Positions 34,648-45,715 of a stretch of 64,000 nucleotides of DNA are shown in pieces. Under the pieces are notes generated by a model, which saw only the letters and a list, made by a program, of their open reading frames with translations, did no database searches and had not been told where the DNA came from. This stretch comes from Opisthorchis felineus (lineage: Eukaryota; Platyhelminthes; Trematoda; Opisthorchiida; Opisthorchiidae), in contig SJOL01005910.1 of assembly GCA_004794785.1 (NCBI GenBank), positions 340,132-404,131 of the forward strand, given 5' to 3'. Positions within the stretch are counted from its first letter, which is position 1. Each line of letters starts with the position of its first letter. The position numbers and the translations under genes are program-made.

Positions 34648-35744
34648 GTGAGTTAAACGCCCGGATGTAAGTACAACCATGAGTTAAGTTGTGAATTTCA
34701 GTCTCGTCAAGTGTGCCTACGGTGCTGTGCCTGAAAAAAGGAAGATTAACCTGAGAACTGAATCACACTATTGGTATTAAATACTTTTACAAATTTTAAT
34801 CCGAGGCGTAGCTTTCCCCACATAAGGAACTGACACAGATGGAAGTAGTCAATGTGGTAGATGTATGCAATTATTTCTTGATATGAATGGTTTCTTGACA
34901 GCTAGTTGAGGGATGACTGACTGTTGATTACCCCTTCCGCCTCACTGTCAAACACAATCCAACCGTGATGTCTGCCCAGCTTTCAGTTGAGGGTGGATAG
35001 TTCCCAACTCACGATCGCTTTCGGGGAATGAGCGATCTGATTTGTCTGTCTTTTATACAAGGAGATTCACTGATGCTTCTGATAGTGGTCATGCAACTTT
35101 GTAAACTCTAAGTGATCTGTTTCCTGTTCACAGTGCCTAGACAGGTTCTACATTTTTCTTCCTCAAAGTCGACAGAACGGGTGTGTCTAACTGTGTAAAA
35201 TAATTCGTTCTCACCGGTGCTGATGTTGTGCTTGCAGTGTTACTCTGCATCAATGATCTCGTTTTGAGGTAAAATTCACTCAATCCGAGACATAAATATT
35301 ACTCACATTTAGGCCAGTCAGGTCATCAATTTTTGTCCGGGTGAGACTGCGACAGGGAATGTCAGATGGGAAGAATTTGTTCCTCGAGGACAAAGTATCT
35401 GACAACAAGGGGCTTGGATTTGGTTCTCTGAGCTAGCAACTGACAACTAGTCCACCCGGTGTTAATTAACTGGAAGCGTCTACTTCTATTAGCTGTTGTG
35501 AGTAGTATATTGGAAATGGGCTGCTGATAATTTTAGGGCGTTTTTTTATGAGTGGTACGTGCACAACCCTTTAGCGTTCTTGATAAAGTGATTCAAAATG
35601 TGCTTTAATGTAGTTCTGCGAACAAGAACACGACCGTGTGTAACATGTAGTTGTCGTGTGTGTGTGCTTCGCAAAGATCTTTCACATTTGACTGTAGACG
35701 ACTATCTAGCTGCACTTCAAATATCCCCATAACTCCAGGTTAGA
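34648..35744. other. non-coding stretch, nothing recognised
   Basis: No domain, RNA or repeat recognised in about 1.1 kb. Confidence 0.4.
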
Positions 35745-36125
35745 CGTAACCAACTACTCATAAGATTGCTGAAAACTCTTCGACAGCCGTTCTTGGGGAT
35801 CATCAGGTAGGCGTACTCACCGAGTTTCCGTCAAACTTATGTTCTAGCTGAACCCAAATTTGACAGGTTCCGATAAATACTAACATTTGCACACAAATTT
35901 GGTTTTGACAGGATACTCAACTGAATCCAGCTGAATCTCTCATTTATAGTGGTCCGCTTTAACTGAATGTGCTGTCGAAGATTTATCAGCAACCCTATGA
36001 GCAACGTGTTACGTCCAGACAACAGTGTATTAGGATATCTCGAATATCGTACCAACTGAAACACTGGGCGACATTCAGTTGGAGTTGAACTCCAGACTGA
36101 TTTCTGTTCATCTCTTACGAAAACA
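35745..36125. repeat. dispersed repeat family A, copy 5: inverted pair
   Basis: A plus-oriented unit from ACTACTCATAAGATTGCTGA (35758) to AACTGAATGTGCTGTCGAAG (35980) is joined to a minus-oriented fragment. That fragment begins AGCAACCCTATGAGCAACGT and includes ATATCTCGAATATCGTACCA and CAACTGAAACACTGGG. The plus unit is among the most complete copies, with GTAGGCGTACTCACCGAGTT and CCGTCAAACTTATGTTC blocks present. Confidence 0.75.
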
Positions 36126-36349
36126 ACCTAGATGTTAAGGGCCTTAAATCTCTGGATGTCTCACGGAATATTTAGTCAGGGAATTTTGGGTCAAACAAGA
36201 TTATGCACCTGATTCACAGTGCGAGTGTCAACCAGGGGGATGGCAGTGAAAGTGCACTCGTATTCACACGCCGAAAACTACAAGTAGTTCAGAGGAGAGA
36301 TAGTTCACACAGCCGATGGACCTTCCCTCTTAGAATTCATCACCCTGAC

Positions 36350-36630
36350 AGCCAGTAATCTCGGGACCACGTGATGGGGATACCATGGTTGAAGAAGGAG
36401 TGGCGCTAGCCTGTATACGTGCGAGTTGATCCCAGAGCCGATCAGCCCTTTGTCACCTAACGATTCAGTGTTAAACTACTATGTTGGAGTTGCGAGTTCG
36501 AATCACTCTAGAGACTCTCCAGATGCGCACTGCTGATAACACCTAATAAGGATGAAACAGCAGTACAGAGCTCCTCGGCTTCTTGGTATAGACTGGTCCT
36601 ATATACAAAAGGAAATCTCGATTTTACACT
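36350..36630 (+). mobile_element. tRNA-derived SINE, family C copy
   Basis: The upstream block CAGCCAGTAATCTCGGGACC is shared with 18478-18800. The head has GTTGCGAGTTCGAATCACTC as B box. The body has CCAGATGCGCACTGCTGATA and AAGGATGAAACAGCAG. It lies 225 bp after an inverted family A pair. Confidence 0.7.
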
Positions 36631-36652
36631 CATTTTCACAATACTCGAACAA

Positions 36653-36765
36653 TTCGACTAAGGTGAAGCATACATGCTCAGTGTCCCGGCTTTGTTAGGC
36701 AAGAGGAACACGCACTTCACCGATAAGAATGTACATTCGTTGATGTTGTGAGTACAGATCAGTAG
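36653..36765 (+). repeat. repeat F, copy 2
   Basis: Matches 26472-26585: AATTCGACTAAGGTGAAGCA, ACATGCTCAGTGTCCCGGC and GTTGATGTTGTGAGTACAG in the same order. Confidence 0.55.
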
Positions 36766-37594
36766 TATATCACTGCAATAGCTAAAAGATCCGCTTTTAC
36801 TTTACAATATATGCGCCATCGCTTGACCCAGTGTGTAGTGCTTTCTTGCTTTGTTCGGCCTAGGATAGCAGTCTGGAGGACATTCCCAATCTATGGCCAA
36901 AGCTTGAGTTCTATTCAGCCTCTCTGAGATAATGCAAGCCGTCCAATGTGATTGTACTCTTTTGTCTTGGCTTTTGATCCTATTGGCTTTCATACTCTCG
37001 TGCGAGTGTCCTACGTGTACCACGTTCAAAAAGAGAGCCGAATCTAATCCCAGTGGTTTGCTTTACATGTTAAAAACCAATTAGTTGACTGTGAGTAACA
37101 GGTTTCCGGCTGTTGGAGTTTTAATTCTCGAAGTCTTAATTCTTTCAAGTGAAGCTGAGTTGCAGTCAGCCAATTAAAGGAACTACACTGGAGCCAAACT
37201 CGGCAGTCCATTTTTATCAACAGTCTGACAAATTTAGCTCAGTGAAAGCAAACCAAAGTGTAAATAATGCTTGGATGCCTGAGAAGTGCGATCGAGTCTG
37301 TCTTGATAGGTTCCAACAATACCCGTTTTGTACTGTGTCGTCTGAAGAGCTACGTTATGAGCTCTTCACAACAGCTGCGTTGTTGGCGAATACTCATGAA
37401 AGATTCCAATGGAACAGGAAATGAGACCCCTTAATGCTGTTATAAATATTTTTCACGGTAAAAACGAAGAGTTTCACTCCGTTTATGGTGAAAATCGACA
37501 TGCGATTTCCAAGATATGGAATGCTTAAATGCACTGTACAGGTACTGCATCGTACTGGTGCCGTTGGATCTGTTCAGTCAACCAACCATCGATC
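36766..37594. other. non-coding stretch, nothing recognised
   Basis: A plus frame at 37149-37424 is protein-like after an acceptor-like GTTGCAG. It ends in a stop with no donor and no family is recognised. Confidence 0.35.
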
Positions 37595-37595
37595 C

Positions 37596-37643
<48 letters not shown>

Positions 37644-37657
37644 GTCAATCAGTCAGT
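37595..37657 (+). repeat. (TCAA)n microsatellite
   Basis: About a dozen TCAA units followed by degenerate TCAG units and a run of CAAC-like units. A four-base tail of this type may be the relic 3' end of a SINE, as the ACTG tail is at 19897-19940. Confidence 0.92.
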
Positions 37658-37743
37658 AAAACAACCAACAAACCAACCTTTTTATGAATGAGGAATAGAG
37701 AGCAAGAAGATTGCACTTGTGAGGCTTCAAAAATTCCCCTCAG

Positions 37744-37916
37744 ACCAATTTGAAGCATTTTGGAATCCACTGACCGGAAAAGTTCCTGTCGGTCTTTCGT
37801 TTAATGAAATTGTCAAGTCTTTGCTTAAGGGCCTCCAATGTGCCTACAGGCGAAACCTTAATAAGTGCATTGTTCCATGTCTTCAGTCTTGTCGTCACCC
37901 TGATGAACAGATTCAG
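37744..37916 (+). CDS. candidate internal exon, family unknown
   Basis: An AAATTCCCCTCAG acceptor is followed by two bases and 57 open codons, then a GTAAAC donor after ATTCAG. The peptide (FEAFWNPLTGKVPVGLSFNE, then KSLLKGLQCAYRRNLNKCIV and PCLQSCRHPDEQIQ) has a plausible helix-forming, cysteine-containing composition. No family is recognised. It enters in phase 1 and leaves in phase 0, so it is not continuous with the 34361 or 40988 candidates. Confidence 0.25.
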
Positions 37917-39439
37917 GTAAACTTTCCTGATCTTATACATAATAGGTCCTACAAATACTTGATCTAGAAATCAAGAAATGAGTGGAAACCAGCAGTCTCA
38001 TTATCAGTTGGCAACTACCACATTCATAACACAGAACACTAGTAAAAATTGTCAGTTCCATTATTCACAAGGAGGTATATGTTGGGAATGATTAAGGGAA
38101 ATCCAGTGAATAGCTGAATAGCGCAACATCGATACCAATGAGTAACTAGGTGACTCTCCAGAGTGGCTTGAGGTGCCTGGGATGTGACTGATTCCAGGTC
38201 TGCCCGATGTTTCGAATCGCAGCCCGGTGACCCTCAGGGCTGTATCGATCGAATAACCAGCCTATCTAGATTTCCCTACCTGAGCCCACTAGATAATTAC
38301 ATTTGAAGGTGGTGATGTCTATGAACACAGCAATCGAGCTCCAGGTGAATCGAACGAGGTGACAAACTATACTGCAATGGCCTCCAAAAAATTTTGTCTG
38401 GCGGCTTTCCTGTGATGATCAAGTGGACATCGACCTCCGTAGTCTTAGTTACTTCACCATGCTGTTATTTGGCCGTTCAATGGAATGCTCCGCTGTTTTT
38501 ACGCCCTATTTCACTTCGTGGAAAAACTGACCAACTCAGTTCTTTAAATTGCATTGCACTAGCCTTTCTTTCAGTTCCAAATCGAGCCCGATACCAAACT
38601 TTGTTGACTTCGACAACTTTCCACAATGTGGGCATTATTTGAATGCAAAATTACCTTGATCACACTCCTAACTATGACCGCTTCAGCTGTATGACCGTAT
38701 CATCCACGGCACACCCAAACACGCTATCCACGACGGTGCGGAACCTTTCTTATGTTGAACCCGCACGAACCGAACCGCCGAGTGGACATGACATTTGCTT
38801 TCCGTCAGTTACTGGATTCCCATCAATTTTCCCGTACGCATGTTCACTGTAAGGTGAAATAGTGATGCCTGCTATTCCAAAGTCGCGAAGAAACATGTGC
38901 TGAAGAAGCCTAATATGTCTGATCGATTTTGCGTGTTGTATGAAGAAAAGTTAACACTTCATTCGATATTCGGGACCTTAAACAAGAGGAAGGACAATTA
39001 CGGAAACGAACCCAATCAGAAGTTCACTCTTATGAGTACCTGACTTAGTCGCACCATTCATCCCAGCAAGTGTTCTCCATATCTTCAATCCCTCTCTACA
39101 AACCACATGCCACTCTAGGTCTCACAAGACTACTCTGGAGATGGTGTAAAAAAATGCACCTGATATCCATTCTTTCAACTTTGCCGTTTCTGTCAGCGAA
39201 CCTCAAAGGAAAATATCATAAGCAGTCACCAAGCTTGCGGCAAGAGGTTGCTTGGGGACTGATATGGATATGGATGATAGGGGATTGGATATGGAACTGG
39301 TCTGAGGGTTTGTTCGCTTTGTATCCACTCGTGTGCTGACAGCGGCGCTGGAATCATCTTGTGAGTTACGTGGACATAAATTTGGGCGAGTTGACCGAAT
39401 CACAGCGATCCAAGTGTCGATGTGACGCGACTGGTTTAC
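37917..39439. other. non-coding stretch, nothing recognised
   Basis: A possible diverged tRNA-like stretch near 38160-38240 (a GTTTCGAATCGC block) is too weak to call. Nothing else was seen. Confidence 0.4.
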
Positions 39440-40215
39440 TGGAGAATGCCAGGCCAGCAATGCAGAACAACAGGACAGACACGCTTTGGTGTGACCTCCC
39501 CCAAGGGCCTTACTACTGTGCATGGACGTGTGTATCAGGCTACAGTGCGGGCTTTTTGTTTTATGGCTGTGAGGCCTGGCCTGCCCGAGCAGCGGAACTG
39601 AGACATCTTCAAAACATTGATAACCGTCATCTCGCCTAGGCTGGTGTCGGCGGATGCGAAAAGAGGCAGTTAGAAGGCGAGTGTTCGGTTTTGCAACGGA
39701 GACTTCTATCAAAGAATGTGTCCAGCACCAGAAGCTGCGTTAGTTAGGCCATGTATTGCATATGCCGAACCATCGTACGAATAGAGTGCTGTTTTCTGTG
39801 ACCAAGTTAGAGTGGCAAAAGCAGAGAGGTAGCCAACCTTTGACCTGACAGAGGGGTTTGAAAGGGATTGTGAAAGTCTGGACGCTGCCGGTGCGTCTCG
39901 CCTTCCAGGATAGGGACCGGGTGGTCTTCACTGCGTCTAGTTAAAGACACTGCAATATAAGGCTGCTAATCGATGTCAGTGACGTTCATGTTGTAAGTTT
40001 CTTTTCAGATTGCCTGAGTGGGTGTCTGAAAGTGTTGGAACCTCGGAATGATAGTGATTGGTTAGCACTGATTCCCTTCCCAGTCTGATTTTGCTCTTTT
40101 CTTCATAATAAGACTTCCAAACAAATTATGGTTTTAAGCCAGCGAAGCGCTAGTGCTGAAAATCGATGGTATTTATTATCGGCGGTGACGATGCAGCAGA
40201 ACGTCATCTATTTTA
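39440..40215 (+). mobile_element. LINE-alpha fragment: C-terminal RT region and 3' UTR
   Basis: The C-terminal part of a non-LTR retrotransposon polyprotein with several frameshifts and stops, followed by the 3' UTR. Recognisable peptides are FLFYGCEAWPARAAELRHLQ near 39555, TSIKECVQHQKLR near 39710 and LGHVLHMPNHR near 39747. The family's GCETWPLRAAELRRL and HWLGHVLR motifs are shared with 46660-47775. The UTR ends at about 40215 with a GGTGACGATGCAGCAG stretch. The open minus-strand frame of 169 codons at 39203-39712 is the antisense of this element and not a gene. Confidence 0.8.
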
Positions 40216-40486
40216 GTACATGTTGTCTATCTATCTCAACGTTAGGGACTGTGGTACTTGCATAAGCCGAAGGAGCGGTGTGTGGTCCTCAACCTTCAAT
40301 AAATCCTATGCAACAGAAACGATGGTTTCTGAAAATCGGGGCATAACCGAATAAATCAGTGTAACGACAAATTTTCATGGGATGCTTCTGTGATTACTGA
40401 AGCCAGCTCTAGTGACAAAGCGATGAATGAACAGGATTTAACAGCGAGTTGCTTGACGGAATTTATGGTACAAAAGAAATAATATG

Positions 40487-40655
40487 AATAATAATCCTTC
40501 AGCTGTAACACCTTTTCATGACACTCGAATGGAGCACGAGTGCTGAAATCATGCCTAAATACCAAAGCCTAGACAGGAGCAGTCGAGATGTCGGGGTTGG
40601 GTTCGAACCACGGAACTTCCGATCAGTAAGTTCGCAGCTTAACCATTCAGAACAA
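40487..40655 (-). mobile_element. tRNA-derived SINE, family B copy
   Basis: Plus-strand wording: TTCAGCTGTAACACCTTTTC (end block), CTAGACAGGAGCAGTCGAGA (body), GGTTGGGTTCGAACCACGG (B box in reverse), and AGTTCGCAGCTTAACCATTC (A-box side). The distal A box is degraded. Confidence 0.75.
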
Positions 40656-40987
40656 TGTGAATATCAGTCCTCAGCGCCATTAAGCAAAAGCCGCTGAGTG
40701 ATTAGGACGATACGTAGGCCTGCATCGTATAAATCCCTAGATCAACAGGCCAGTACTTGCTGAGTTACTAAAATAACAGGTATGATTATCCCTTATCTGC
40801 ATGATCCCTAAGAGCTATGATTGGTTCACGGTCGCGGAGCTTCAGCGAATTGTCTCAAGCAGTTTCGAGTCTTCATTTTTTTCCGGAGGTGGGCCAGCGA
40901 GAATTGATGAGAGTGAAATGAGTTCAGCCGAAGTAAGTCCAGATGTTAACAAATGGAAACATTTTACACTGCTCCTCTTTTTTTCAG

Positions 40988-41139
40988 ACAATTTCACTGT
41001 CCTCCGTCAATTGAAGTTGAGGTTGAGGCTGAAATGTGGCTGGCAATCGTGAAGATTTTAGTAACTGGCTTGAGGCAACATATATTGGTCTGTGAGGCAA
41101 ATAGTCTGATGCTTTTATTTCGAGTTTATCCTGATCCAG
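40988..41139 (+). CDS. candidate internal exon, weak resemblance to integrin alpha stalk
   Basis: This has the best splice context of the plus-strand candidates. A long pyrimidine tract ending CTTTTTTTCAG is followed by one base, 50 open codons and one base, then a GTAACG donor after CCAG. The peptide contains HCPPSIEVEVEAEMWLAIVK and HILVCEANSLMLLFRVYPDP. The pattern of a Cys, then alternating Val residues, a Trp-Leu pair and a later short hydrophobic strand loosely resembles the membrane-proximal calf-2 region of integrin alpha chains. This is a similarity of pattern judged by eye, not a family assignment. No transmembrane exon was found downstream. Confidence 0.25.
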
Positions 41140-44100
41140 GTAACGACGGTGAACGATCCTGCTAGTAAGACCGATTCCTATCATACTTTCGCCAACAGTA
41201 CAGGTGACAATTGGTTATTTTAATCCAAAATCGTCCACTCGGAAAAGGGCACATTTGAGGATTTAAGATGCTGTAAAAGAGCTCGGATGCTCGTGATTTA
41301 AACAGTGAAGTGGAACATTCTTTATTGGTTGAATGAGTAAGCCCTCTTCACTGCAACGAAAAACAGCAGCAAAGGATAAGGAGGATTAGAACTTTGTGTA
41401 TTCACCAGAGCTTTCACAAGTTTTCCTCGAGTCCACTAGAGCGCGACCCTTGTGGAGCTGTTCGAAGATAGCGGCATCCAGTTCGGTCTGGCAACTGCTG
41501 GATCTCAGTGGCCTCTGCAAAAAGGTTGACCGAAATTCCGATTACTGCTGGACTTTGCTTATTGAGTTATCAGTTCTAGTATTGCTGTTTCCTAGAGCGA
41601 CGAGACAAAGTGGTCACGAGTCAATTGCCAAGTTTGGTGGACAAACCAGTAACCAAATGGTACGGTCATTCATATTTTGCAATACTGTCAAACCCATAAT
41701 ATTTCGACCAAAAATCTTCGCTGCCTGACAAGAGAACTTCGAAGCGCCCATTTGTACAAACTAACCAGAAAGTCGACTTCGAGCTTGAATCTCTAACCTC
41801 TTCCCAAAGATCTGCATTATAGTTGTAACGGATCACTTGCGATGGAGAGATTTGAGTTGATCAACAAACAGTTCCTCCAAAGATAGAACACCAACTGGGC
41901 CAGGAAAGACCGATTGCTGCCTGGAGGTGATTAGTGTTTGCAGTGCAAAAGTACAGTAAACGACACGATAGAAACACCCATTTATATTCTCAGATGGATC
42001 GGTTCTTCATTTATATACCTTGAGAGTTTAATTTCCGATTGTTTGGAATGTTGCAACATAAGATCTAAAACTAGGGTCACGTGATGATTACTCAGGCCAG
42101 GGTGGCGGGACCACACTATACTATATTACTCAGGGTAAATTATGTGGATCGATCGAACACTTCTGTACACGGTGTGATCACAGCCATCATATGACCATGT
42201 TTGCCTGTAAGTGTGCCGACTAGGTGAAACGAGCGATTGCTTATTACGAGGTGCAGTTCTACCGCAAAATATCTACTGGCGACGGGAGAGGAACTCGAAC
42301 CAACAAGGGCGAAGATATCAGATTTGTTTTTAGTGAACTATTAAGCTTCACTAAGAGGCTGTGTGAAACGCAACACGATGTTGAACTCTTTTTAACCATA
42401 GAACTCTCACAGGTAAAATCGTGAAGCAAATTCAGCTTTCTCCGTGGATGGGTCATCCTTAGCTGTGATAGGTTTACTCTATCTCATGAGGATTTGCCTT
42501 TCCAATGAGGACCGTGGCTCGTAAATGACCTCTTCAGGTCAGATTCTTCAGACAGTTACACTAGCGACGGTCACGTTTAAACTAAGAAGTAAATTCGCAA
42601 TTTCTCAGCAGACAGTACTATTTATCTGGATAAATCGTAGTTAATTAAACTAACTTACCACAACTTAAATTACCCCACACTATTTTGAAATGGAATGCAA
42701 ATGATGCTGATTGTAATACTCGCTTTTTTCGGTCACGTGTCTGTGCGCATTTGTTTTAGTCACCTACACCGGAAGTCACCAAACAATCATTGTTTTGGCG
42801 AAAGAAACATTAAAAGCGCAATAATAATGTTGTCACCCCCACCCCACAAAGGATCAAAGAAAAAAACAATCCGCCAAATTTGAAAGCTGATTGTTTCTGT
42901 CACTGCTTGTACGGTTTTGTCATTTGATAGAGGAAACAGCTTAAACGGCCTATCATTTGTTTGGAAAGCGTTGTTTGAGCCAAAATGCTTTCCGCCCTTT
43001 TAAAGATTGTACCGATCTACCTATCCAAACAACACAACACACACGCATAAAAAGGAGAAGGAAAACAAACAACATTAGGGAGAGTAAATCCTGGTGATTG
43101 GTCTCCGTCCAGCTCATTAATTCAGTAGAATCGAAATTCGGATCCGAAAACACCACCCGGAATGTTTGATGGGAGCAAACGAATCTGATGCTGAGCGAAA
43201 TTTACATCTTTACAATTTCACATTTGAAATACAACCTAGGGTCGGAGTATACGCCCAAAATTGTGACACTGTTTACTGAATTAGAGACATCAGGCGACGG
43301 AAGCTAAAAATGAAACGTCATCGTAGGGAAAAACGAAAGATGCTGTCTACAGCTCAGTGGAGTGCGAATATTGTTTATAGGTTAATCCGTACCAGATAGG
43401 CTAATGAGTTCTTTTGCTCACTTGTTGCGTTAGGACTTTAAGGGGGTAGCTGGGTCAGGAAATACGTATATTCAAGTAGTGCGCGTGTGTAAAACGATTC
43501 TGACGTGAAATCAAACATCATGTTGGCTGGTTGGCAGCTCTCTAGCGAGGATTTGTCGGAATTGCGTCATAATCTAGCCGTGATCTTCACTAACGTGAGT
43601 TCGTTACTTGGAAGGATAGATAACGTGGCCGGATCGCTGCAGCGCAGGGAATGTCAAGTCTGGAATTGTAGTCCAGCGGGAAAGTTGACTGTTTAGTTGT
43701 ATGGTTGATGAGTGGTTACCATCTGTTTCGAGTGGACAACTGGTGCTCGTTTCGACCTTTGTTACTTTGTGGACAATTTATGCGCAAACCGATAACTTTT
43801 CGTCTCCTCCCATGAAGCACTTTCTAGAATAGCAGGTGGATAATTATACAGGGGTTGAAGGAACAAATAAAATAATGATCAAGCGCCCGAATGAAATATA
43901 CGTGCAAAGGCTACTTGGAACCAAAACTGCCGTGAGATGTGGAACACTTTGAAGCAGATATGCGGCACCTTTCCCAAGTATTTACCGCGAATCAGTGACC
44001 TAAACAAGGTTAATCGCGCATTCGTTAGTGCTCCCAGCCCATCCACTATATTTCTTGTCCACCAAGTGTAACCATACGGTCATTAAGACAAGTGATACAG

Positions 44101-44179
44101 TTTTCGGACAAATCGAACGACTTAAGCCCGGCAAACCAACCGGTCCTGTATTCATTCTTGGCGGGAAAACAACGGTAAT
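41140..44179. other. 3 kb without a recognised gene
   Basis: Holds an open segment with splice-like ends at 42257-42412 (52 codons, phase 0 at both ends) and an ATG-initiated 25-codon segment at 43520-43594 followed by GTGAGT. A very basic peptide is also encoded at about 43287-43398. None can be tied to a gene. Confidence 0.35.
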
Positions 44180-44485
44180 TGCGAAATACACTCATTTGCA
44201 TACCAATTTTGTTTTGACAGGGGACTCACCTGGAACCCAACTGAATCGCTCGTTTATGTTGGTATTTTTCAACTGAATGTGATGCACCAGGCCACCTCCT
44301 GTTTCAGCTGGTACGATATTCGTGGTATCGCGATACATGTATAGACGTAATACGCTACTCATTTTGCTTACGACTTTGGCTTGACGGGAGGCTCAACTGA
44401 ATCCATCTGAATCTGTCGTTCATAATGGGGGAAACAAATTGCAGGCTGTCGAAGGGTTTTCAACAACCTTATGAGTAGGTGTTTC
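44180..44485. repeat. dispersed repeat family A, copy 6: inverted pair with deletion
   Basis: A plus unit runs from AAATACACTCATTTGCATAC to CGTAATACGCTACTCATTTT (about 44380). A deleted second plus unit follows (GGAGGCTCAACTGAATCCAT). It is joined at about 44445 to a minus fragment reading GCAGGCTGTCGAAGGGTTTT and CAACAACCTTATGAGTAGG. Confidence 0.75.
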
Positions 44486-45635
44486 ATGCCAGACTGACCA
44501 CATGGTCAGGAGGGGACTGGTAGGTTCCCAGATCAGACGTCAGTGGTACTCGAGTGGGACAGCCTGTCTTTTTAATGTATCTCTCACCTCTTCATAGATA
44601 GACCTGGTTTGTACTAGGCACTTGATGGCAAGTTGAAAACAATTGTTGGCTTTTTATATGTTGTCCTCAATCAAAATTTAGCCATATTCCGGACCTTGAA
44701 AATCGTTGTTCACCTATCTGCCGTGTGCAAACCAATAAAAGCTGGCCGTATGCTGTGTCCACTAACTCGGCCGTTGGTCAGAAGTTTGCGCTAGATCAGA
44801 TGAAATTCAACCTTGCACAAATCGGCACGCATGTTATCAAGCCAAGGCAATAAGTCTGCTCCTCAACAGTATCGGTTGAACTTAAAAGTCCATCAGTGTA
44901 AAGTGATCAAGTGCACTCATCAGCTGCCACCTGGTATTGGTCATGTTATGCTTTATGGTGAGGCAATTCGGACACCTTCTCATTTGGCCTGGTTACTGCA
45001 ATGCAAAGAAATTTTGTACAATTCAGCCAAAATATAAAACAAAAGTGAACCGTTTAGAGCATTATTCAGTACCGCCACAAACGCTATTTTTTAGTGTTTT
45101 GGTCTAGACAGATTCGAGGAAAATGTTACCACCGTAGCAGCGCAATTCACCCCCCAAAAAAACACGAATGTCTGCACCATTTTGCCAAGATCACTCGACC
45201 ACTTGAGAGAACGCCAATCATAGTCTAACCCAAGGGTTATGTTGCCCAATACCTAACCACGGGGTTGGCGCCTTTAGCCTTGACTACACTAGAGCAGGTA
45301 ATCGATTCCGTGCGGAAAGTTCGTCTCCACAATCACACTGTTACACAAACAGTTGGTGCCAATTTTGTGCGAACTGTTCCAGAGCTGTCATTCAAAACCA
45401 GCTCCGAATGTCGTTTTTCAGTGTCCTTCAGCTGGATTATAGAGTGACACTTCGGGCTTGTTCGAAGGGTGAGGTGAGAGTGTCTGAGCATCAATCAATC
45501 ATGCAACCAATCAAGCAATCAATCAGTCACTCTTCCAATGGGTCCAGTCCGGTTCACGGGTTCTGTGTGCTTATTTGCAATATGCGCATCTGGGTGCATA
45601 TTCCAGAGTTTCAAATCCCCATTCGTACACCTCCC
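44486..45635. other. non-coding stretch with a TCAA-like repeat
   Basis: Imperfect CAATCAAT units lie at 45488-45533. A cysteine-rich open segment ending at a GTGAGG near 44957 encodes QCKVIKC but lacks an acceptor that keeps the frame open. Confidence 0.35.
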
Positions 45636-45715
45636 TGATAAGCCTCAAGAAAGCGAAAACGGTCGTCGACTACCGAAAATCGTTGAAAAACCTTGCGAGC
45701 AGTTTCTTTCAAATA
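45636..45715 (-). repeat. dispersed repeat family A, short minus fragment
   Basis: Plus wording: TGATAAGCCTCAAGAAAGCG, AAAACGGTCGTCGACTACCG and GAAAAACCTTGCGAGCAG, matching the start region of family A in reverse. Confidence 0.6.

Noticed and set aside
37595..37657. Frame encoding repeated Asn-Gln-Ser-Ile considered as a repeat protein
   Set aside because: It is only the translation of a TCAA microsatellite.
39203..39712. Minus-strand open frame of 169 codons
   Set aside because: It is mostly antisense to the LINE-alpha fragment at 39440-40215. The sense strand carries the recognisable reverse-transcriptase peptides.
42257..42412. Plus-strand 52-codon segment between GTGCAG and GTAAAA
   Set aside because: Poor pyrimidine tract, no family match and no in-phase neighbour.
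43520..43594. ATG-initiated 25-codon segment followed by GTGAGT, considered as a first exon
   Set aside because: The start context is weak and no following exon or family could be identified.
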